A stretch of DNA of 8,673 bases from Verrucomicrobia bacterium UBA1727. GTDB lineage: Bacteria > Verrucomicrobiota > Kiritimatiellia > RFP12 > UBA1067. This document shows positions 5,678 through 8,673 of this stretch, one piece after another. Position 1 is the first letter of the stretch; every line of letters begins with the position of its first letter. The translations under genes were made by a program, and so were the position numbers. The notes under the pieces were generated by a model. It worked only from the letters and a program-made list of their open reading frames with translations. It ran no database searches and was not told the origin of the DNA. The stretch lies in NCBI GenBank assembly GCA_002315875.1, contig DCIL01000041.1, positions 23,287 through 31,959 of the forward strand. The letters run 5' to 3'.

Positions 5678-6579
5678 ATACAGATCTTGCCGTCGCACGG
5701 GATGATTCGGACATCACTTCAAGAATCTTGACGATACGAGGTGTGCAGGTTATATTGGATCGCGACATTGCCGCGCTTTATGGAGTTGAGACAAAGGTCT
5801 TGAATCAGGCCGTTAAACGCAATGCCGAACGATTTCCGCCAGATTTCATGTTTCAGTTGACAGATGCAGAGCTTGAAAATTGGAAGTCACAAATTGTGAC
5901 CTCCAATCTGACCGATAAGGATGCGGCGTCCATTCGTATGGGGATCCGACGGGCGCCTTACGCCTTCACTGAAAACGGCGTGGCGATGTTGAGCGGCGTT
6001 TTGCGTTCCCCAACGGCTATCGAGACGAATGTCCGCATCATCCGCGCCTTTGTCGCAATGCGGCGTTTTGTCGTGACGAACGCGGCGATGTTGCAGCGGC
6101 TGGGTGCGGTTGAGGTGAAGCAGATCGCGATGGACGAGAAGTTGAACAAGGTGCTCGGCAAAATCGAAAGCAAGGAATTCCCGCCCGAGAAGATATTCTA
6201 CGACGGGCACGAATACGACGCCTACGACAAGGTCGTGGAGTTCATTCGTAAGGCGAAGAGAGAAATCATTATCATCGACGCCTATGCCGACAATGTGGCG
6301 TTGCAGATATTGGCGAAGAAGCGTACTGGCGTGGCTGTAACGATCGTCAAGGGGCCGCGTGCGAGGTTGTCGGCGCTTGATGCCAGTAAGTTCAACGCGC
6401 AGTATGCGAACTCGCTCACGGTCAAGACCTCGACGGCGTTCCATGATCGATTCATCATCCTTGACCAGTCCATGTTGCTTCACGTCGGTGCGTCGCTCAA
6501 TTTTCTGGGCAAGAGATGTTTCGCCTTTTCGACAATGGATGCATCGAACATTCCAGACATCATGGCGAAGATCCCGTAA
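5674..6579 (+). CDS. ORF6N-domain protein with degenerate PLD/HKD-like C-terminus
   Basis: Predicted 301-residue DNA-binding protein. The N-terminal ORF6N domain (about 15-130) shows the standard wording: IRGVQVILDRDIAALYGVETKVLNQAVKRN, RFPPDFMFQLT, YAFTENGVAMLSGVLRS, then VRIIRAFVAMR. This domain is common in phage and accessory bacterial genes, related in context to KilA-N/Bro antirepressors. A helical, probably coiled-coil linker (about 140-170) joins a C-terminal domain in which H257-x-R259-x4-D264-x7-G272-A-S274-x-N276 resembles a single phospholipase-D HKD motif (HxKx4Dx6GSxN) with Lys replaced by Arg. A single-HKD protein would have to dimerise to be active; with Arg it may only bind nucleic acid. 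The start is fixed by GGAGGT. The gene lies between repeats B1 and A2 with its own promoter and no hairpin terminator, so it is a likely accessory or transferred gene. Its target is unknown. Confidence 0.87.
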   Translation: MNTDLAVARDDSDITSRILTIRGVQVILDRDIAALYGVETKVLNQAVKRNAERFPPDFMFQLTDAELENWKSQIVTSNLTDKDAASIRMGIRRAPYAFTENGVAMLSGVLRSPTAIETNVRIIRAFVAMRRFVVTNAAMLQRLGAVEVKQIAMDEKLNKVLGKIESKEFPPEKIFYDGHEYDAYDKVVEFIRKAKREIIIIDAYADNVALQILAKKRTGVAVTIVKGPRARLSALDASKFNAQYANSLTVKTSTAFHDRFIILDQSMLLHVGASLNFLGKRCFAFSTMDASNIPDIMAKIP

Positions 6580-6610
6580 TACTTAACTTCTTCTGACCAC
6601 ATAAGATAAC

Positions 6611-6787
6611 ACCCTTCGCCTTCGCCTTCAACTAACCCTACCCTCCGCCATTCGTAACTCGTCACTCCTACTTCGTACTTCCCCCTACACCTACACCTTT
6701 TGTCTACACCTAATTTCGCCTTCGCCTTCGCCTTTCCCTTTTCCCTTTTCCTTTTTCCTTTTTCCTTTTTCCTTTTCTCTCTCCCCC
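6611..6787 (-). repeat. Interspersed purine/pyrimidine repeat, copy A2
   Basis: This occupies most of the 340-nt gap between the ORF6N gene and the next CDS. Bases 6618-6715 equal 3963-4060 except at one position (C at 6642 for A at 3987). It is followed by CTTCGC hexamers and a long run of CCCTTTT/CCTTTTT heptamers (about 6725-6775). The plus strand is C/T-rich with very little G, while the minus strand carries the AGTAGGAGTGA core shared with copies B. The 31 nt between the ORF6N stop and the repeat hold nothing I recognise. Confidence 0.88.
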
Positions 6788-6788
6788 C

Positions 6789-6818
6789 TTGACTACTGAG
6801 CCAAAATTTTGATATAAT
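6789..6818 (+). promoter_or_regulatory. Sigma-70-type promoter for the secreted repeat protein
   Basis: TTGACT (6789-6794), an 18-nt spacer and a perfect TATAAT (6813-6818) preceded by TG at the extended position. This is the best promoter in the window. Initiation near 6825 would leave a leader of about 95 nt. It begins directly where the repeat A2 ends, as the other two promoters do. Confidence 0.8.
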
Positions 6819-6834
6819 GCCGCCATCATTGGAG

Positions 6835-6857
6835 AAGGAGGGACGAGACAAGCTCGT
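6835..6857 (+). other. 5' UTR: orphan AAGGAGG and small hairpin
   Basis: AAGGAGG (6835-6841) is a full anti-Shine-Dalgarno match with no start codon at usable spacing. It is immediately followed by a 5-bp hairpin, ACGAG/CTCGT (6843-6847 with 6853-6857, loop ACAAG). The real ribosome site of the gene is AAGGA at 6908-6912. The pair may form a ribosome standby site or a stabilising leader for an abundant mRNA. No known riboswitch class was recognised. Confidence 0.35.
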
Positions 6858-6919
6858 AGTCCAACCCCGAGATCCGGCCCAAACAGCGGTTCTGCTTGGA
6901 AAACAACAAGGAAAAACAA

Positions 6920-7633
6920 ATGAAGAAACTCATGTTTGCCGCGGTCGCCGTTGCTGCCGCCACTACCTTCGCCGACATCTCGTCCAACGTCGTCGGCTAT
7001 CAGAACAACAACCTCCAGCAGGGCGCCACGATGCTCGTCTCGACCTTTGTCCCGGTCACCGGCACCGAAGGCATCGACCTCTTCGACATCAAGCTTGGCG
7101 GAACCTTTGGAAGCAGCGATATTTGCATTCAGACGCTCACTGCGACTGGTCTTCGCGACAAGTCCTACACCTACTCTTATTCGAAGAAGCAGAGCCGCTG
7201 GTATTGGTACGATGGTTCGAAGGAAGTGCTGAAGGGTGAGGTCAAGTTTGAGCCCGGCACCGGTCTCTGGATTTTCGGCGTAGATGCCGCGCAGGTTACC
7301 TTCGCAGGTGCCGTCTCCACTGATGACCGCACGGTTCTCCTTAAGAATGGTGCGATTGCTACTGGCAACATGACTGCAGTTCCGGTTGATCTTCACGACA
7401 TCATTCCGAGCGGAACCTATGCGAGCGGCAATATCTGCATTCAGACGCTCACGCCGACTGGCCTTCGCGATAAGTCCTACACCTACGCTTATTCGAAGAA
7501 GCAGAGCCGTTGGTACTGGTATGATGGTTCTAAGGAGGTCCTTCGCGGTGAAGTGACCTTCGCGCCTGGCAAGGGCCTCTGGGTGTTCGGCGTTGATGGC
7601 GCTTCCATCACCTTCCCTGGTCCGACGCTTTAA
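6920..7633 (+). CDS. Secreted protein with two tandem 104-residue units
   Basis: Predicted 237-residue exported protein of unknown function. The ATG at 6920 has AAGGA 7 nt upstream and starts a clean signal peptide (MKK, then an Ala/Val-rich core, cleavage probably after A18 before DISSNVVGY). The in-frame TTG at 6896 would spoil this signal. The mature protein consists of two units with identical spacing: residues 52 and 156 begin matching segments (IDLFDI / VDLHDI), followed by ICIQTLT.TGLRDKSYTY.YSKKQSRWYWYDGSKEVL.GEV.F.PG.GLW.FGVD. The QSRWYWYDG aromatic patch looks like a beta-rich surface or ligand site (inference). I associate the SSNVVGY start with Kiritimatiellota/Lentisphaerota exported families, but no function is known to me. 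There is no lipobox, LPXTG or PEP-CTERM tail, so it is secreted or loosely attached. A strong promoter suggests high expression. A hairpin follows 7 nt after the stop. Confidence 0.85.
   Translation: MKKLMFAAVAVAAATTFADISSNVVGYQNNNLQQGATMLVSTFVPVTGTEGIDLFDIKLGGTFGSSDICIQTLTATGLRDKSYTYSYSKKQSRWYWYDGSKEVLKGEVKFEPGTGLWIFGVDAAQVTFAGAVSTDDRTVLLKNGAIATGNMTAVPVDLHDIIPSGTYASGNICIQTLTPTGLRDKSYTYAYSKKQSRWYWYDGSKEVLRGEVTFAPGKGLWVFGVDGASITFPGPTL
7073..7621 (+). repeat. Internal tandem duplication, 312-nt period
   Basis: Bases from 7121 (ATTTGCATTCAGACGCTCAC) recur from 7433, exactly 312 nt later (104 codons). By eye, about one base in eight differs over the central 125 nt, mostly at third positions, while the protein stays nearly identical. 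The flanks (VPVTGTEG versus VPV, and the unit ends) have diverged more. This marks either a fairly recent duplication or homogenisation by gene conversion. Confidence 0.85.
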
Positions 7634-7640
7634 TCGGTTC

Positions 7641-7679
7641 TTAAGCGCGACCGAAGCGTATTACTTCGGTCGCGCTTAA
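7641..7679 (+). terminator. Perfect 16-bp hairpin between the two exported-protein genes
   Basis: TTAAGCGCGACCGAAG pairs perfectly with CTTCGGTCGCGCTTAA around a 7-nt loop, 7 nt after the upstream stop. The downstream T run is only four (TGTTTT), so termination may be partial. The next ATG is at 7697, leaving only 17 nt between the hairpin and that gene. The hairpin could therefore also act as an attenuator or a 3'-end mRNA stabiliser. Confidence 0.8.
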
Positions 7680-7696
7680 TGTTTTGCGAGGGTAAA

Positions 7697-8278
7697 ATGA
7701 AGAAACTAATTTTTGGACTTGCATTTGCGTTTAGCGCTTCGGTTGCCACCGCTGGTACCTCTATTGACTGGGGTGTTGGCATAGATGGCATCGGTGATGG
7801 TGATTCGGCGAGTACTTCGGCGAGTGTTGCTTATCTCATCAATACCGCTGACTTTACCCAGATCAACATCTACAATGGTGTTATCGGTGGTAAGACACTT
7901 GAAGCAGTGCTCGGGTCTTCGTATGTTGCGACTACTCCGCTTACCGAAGGAAGCTTCAGCACGCTGAATGTTGCCGTTGATAAGTACTCCGCTGGCTCGG
8001 TTCAGAATCTCTTTATGGTGTGCTATGACGCTAATCTTGGCGAGAGTGGTGCGCTGTATTTCTCTGAACAGATGGCGCAGACGATTGCAGCGACTGGTGC
8101 AACGCCTACGCGGTTCGATTGCGACTCCTCTTGGGGTTTGGGTATTGCCCAGGACATGAAGAGCTTCAATGCTTCGGCTGGTGGTTGGGTTGATGCCAAG
8201 ACGATTCCTGAGCCGACGAGTGGGCTGTTGCTGCTGCTCGGCTTTGCGGGTCTGGCTCTCCGCCGCAAGCGCGCGTAA
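7697..8278 (+). CDS. PEP-CTERM sorting-domain protein
   Basis: Predicted 193-residue exported protein. The ATG at 7697 has GAGGG 3 nt upstream and gives a normal signal peptide (MKKLIFGLAFAF..., cleavage after A17-T-A19). The in-frame ATG at 7679 lies in the hairpin arm and adds a Cys/Glu stretch before the signal, so it is rejected. The C-terminus has the PEP-CTERM layout: PEP at 171-173, a Leu/Gly-rich membrane segment and RRKRA at the end. Such tails are recognised and cleaved by exosortase, often for export to the surface or matrix. The mature middle is Ser/Thr/Ala/Gly-rich with no domain I recognise. No exosortase gene is in the window. It probably shares transcription with the preceding secreted protein and ends in its own intrinsic terminator. 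Confidence 0.9.
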   Translation: MKKLIFGLAFAFSASVATAGTSIDWGVGIDGIGDGDSASTSASVAYLINTADFTQINIYNGVIGGKTLEAVLGSSYVATTPLTEGSFSTLNVAVDKYSAGSVQNLFMVCYDANLGESGALYFSEQMAQTIAATGATPTRFDCDSSWGLGIAQDMKSFNASAGGWVDAKTIPEPTSGLLLLLGFAGLALRRKRA

Positions 8279-8315
8279 GATCAGCAATATAGCAGGCACT
8301 AAGTTGCCAAAATCC

Positions 8316-8352
8316 GACCCGGTTGAGCAATCAATCGGGTCTGGTTTTTTTT
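8316..8352 (+). terminator. Intrinsic terminator of the PEP-CTERM gene
   Basis: GACCCGGTTGA pairs with TCAATCGGGTC (11 bp, one G-U) around a GCAA tetraloop of the stable GNRA type, followed by TGG and eight T. This is a textbook rho-independent terminator 37 nt after the stop. A run of seven G (8353-8359) follows directly. Confidence 0.93.
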
Positions 8353-8361
8353 GGGGGGGTA

Positions 8362-8568
8362 CCGCAGATGCCTTCGGCATACGCAGAATTTCGGTCGGTT
8401 CGGTTTGCCTACGACCCGCGGAATACCGCGGACGGCAAACGCGAACCGACCGAGTTTGCGCCGCCAGCTGACACGACTTGCGAAGATGATCTTTGCCGTC
8501 CCGCGTATCCGCGGGGGCGAAGGCAAAAGAATCGGCCGCAACTCTGCGTGTCACGAAGTGACCTGCGG
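8362..8568. repeat. Two inverted copies of a structured two-hairpin element
   Basis: This non-coding region is nearly symmetrical around CAGCTG (8465-8470). Copy 1 (plus) starts CCGCAG at 8362; copy 2 (minus) starts CCGCAG at 8568 and reads leftward. Each has a first hairpin, CCGCAG-(5 bp, TTC loop)-ACGCAGA, and a second, TTTGCC-stem-NATA loop-stem-AC-GGCAAA. The stems differ between the copies but stay paired: ATGCC/GGCAT versus GTCAC/GTGAC, and CCGCGG/CCGCGG versus CCCGCG/CGCGGG. In copy 1 the second hairpin extends outward by an 11-bp perfect stem (8392-8402 with 8442-8452). Such covariation supports selection for structure, as in REP/BIME-type elements or an RNA. I do not recognise a named family. 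Confidence 0.75.
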
Positions 8569-8572
8569 TTAA

Positions 8573-8673
8573 GGGAAGTGCGAAGTAGGAGTGAGGAATG
8601 AGGAATGAGGAATGGCGGATGGTTAGATTTCCTTCGCCTTCGCCTTCCCTCTCCCTCTACTTTCTACTTTCTC
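8573..8673 (+). repeat. Interspersed purine/pyrimidine repeat, copy B2 (runs off the right edge)
   Basis: It begins GGGAAGTGCGAAGTAGGAGTGA, matching the minus-strand core of A1/A2 at 19 of the 20 bases from 8575. It continues with three GGAATGA heptamers and, from 8596, repeats copy B1 (5344 onward) through the purine-to-pyrimidine switch and the CTACTTT heptamers. Only a small difference is seen, near 8646. The repeat is cut by the window end. Confidence 0.88.

Noticed and set aside
5887..6483. 198-codon antisense open frame over the ORF6N gene
   Set aside because: It lies wholly within the ORF6N coding region, where the sense-strand protein matches the family throughout.
6825..6920. Riboswitch
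   Set aside because: Only one short hairpin and an orphan ribosome site are visible, with no conserved aptamer core that I recognise.
7706..8554. 282-codon antisense open frame across the PEP-CTERM gene and the hairpin region
   Set aside because: It crosses a strong terminator and inverted repeats and lacks a recognisable fold or a good ribosome site.
8362..8568. Integron attC sites
   Set aside because: The hairpins lack the RYYYAAC/GTTRRRY core sites, and the two copies are inverted rather than in cassette order.
8299..8571. Short coding frames in the region after the PEP-CTERM gene
   Set aside because: Several frames are open on both strands, but inverted symmetry and covarying hairpins explain the sequence better. 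None has a signal, domain or ribosome site.

Overview
The window looks like chromosomal DNA from a PVC-superphylum bacterium. Kiritimatiellota or a related gut or anaerobic Verrucomicrobiota/Lentisphaerota lineage is my best guess. Three things point there: the gene order murD, LysM lipoprotein, ftsW (as I recall it, Chlamydia has murD-nlpD-ftsW); a small secreted protein with a PEP-CTERM sorting tail; and a secreted protein of the 'SSNVVGY' type that I associate with these phyla. The assignment is inference, because no rRNA or other phylogenetic marker is present.

Left part (1-3920): a compact, GC-rich, plus-strand cell-wall/division operon. It holds the 3' part of murD, a three-LysM lipoprotein, ftsW, and xseA (exonuclease VII large subunit). 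The genes overlap or nearly touch (ATGA at murD/LysM, 5 nt before ftsW, 43 nt overlap of ftsW and xseA), so co-transcription is likely. The murD frame runs without a stop into a pyrimidine-rich heptamer repeat at bases 1-59, which appears to sit inside the gene.

Middle part (3921-6790): two visibly AT-richer accessory genes, an AAA_14/DUF4143 ATPase and an ORF6N-domain protein with a degenerate phospholipase-D-like C-terminus. Each is bounded by copies of one interspersed repeat family. The repeats are built of purine-rich and pyrimidine-rich halves and largely of 6-7 nt tandem units. Two copies (3963-4060 and 6618-6715) are direct repeats differing at one base in 98. Two other copies (from 5344 and from 8596) lie in the opposite orientation and interleave with them. 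Just downstream of each of the three internal repeat copies is an extended -10 promoter, so the repeats look like boundaries between transcription units.

Right part (6790-8673): a strong promoter drives a secreted protein made of two nearly identical 104-residue units. A perfect 16-bp hairpin follows, then a PEP-CTERM protein with a clean GNRA-loop intrinsic terminator. Beyond it lies a roughly 205-nt non-coding region made of two inverted copies of a structured element. Both of its hairpins show compensatory base changes between the copies. A last copy of the interspersed repeat runs off the right edge.

The most novel material is non-coding: the repeat family that bounds every gene block, its apparent entry into murD, and the covarying inverted hairpin pair at 8362-8568. 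No complete defence island, prophage, CRISPR array, rRNA or tRNA was recognised.
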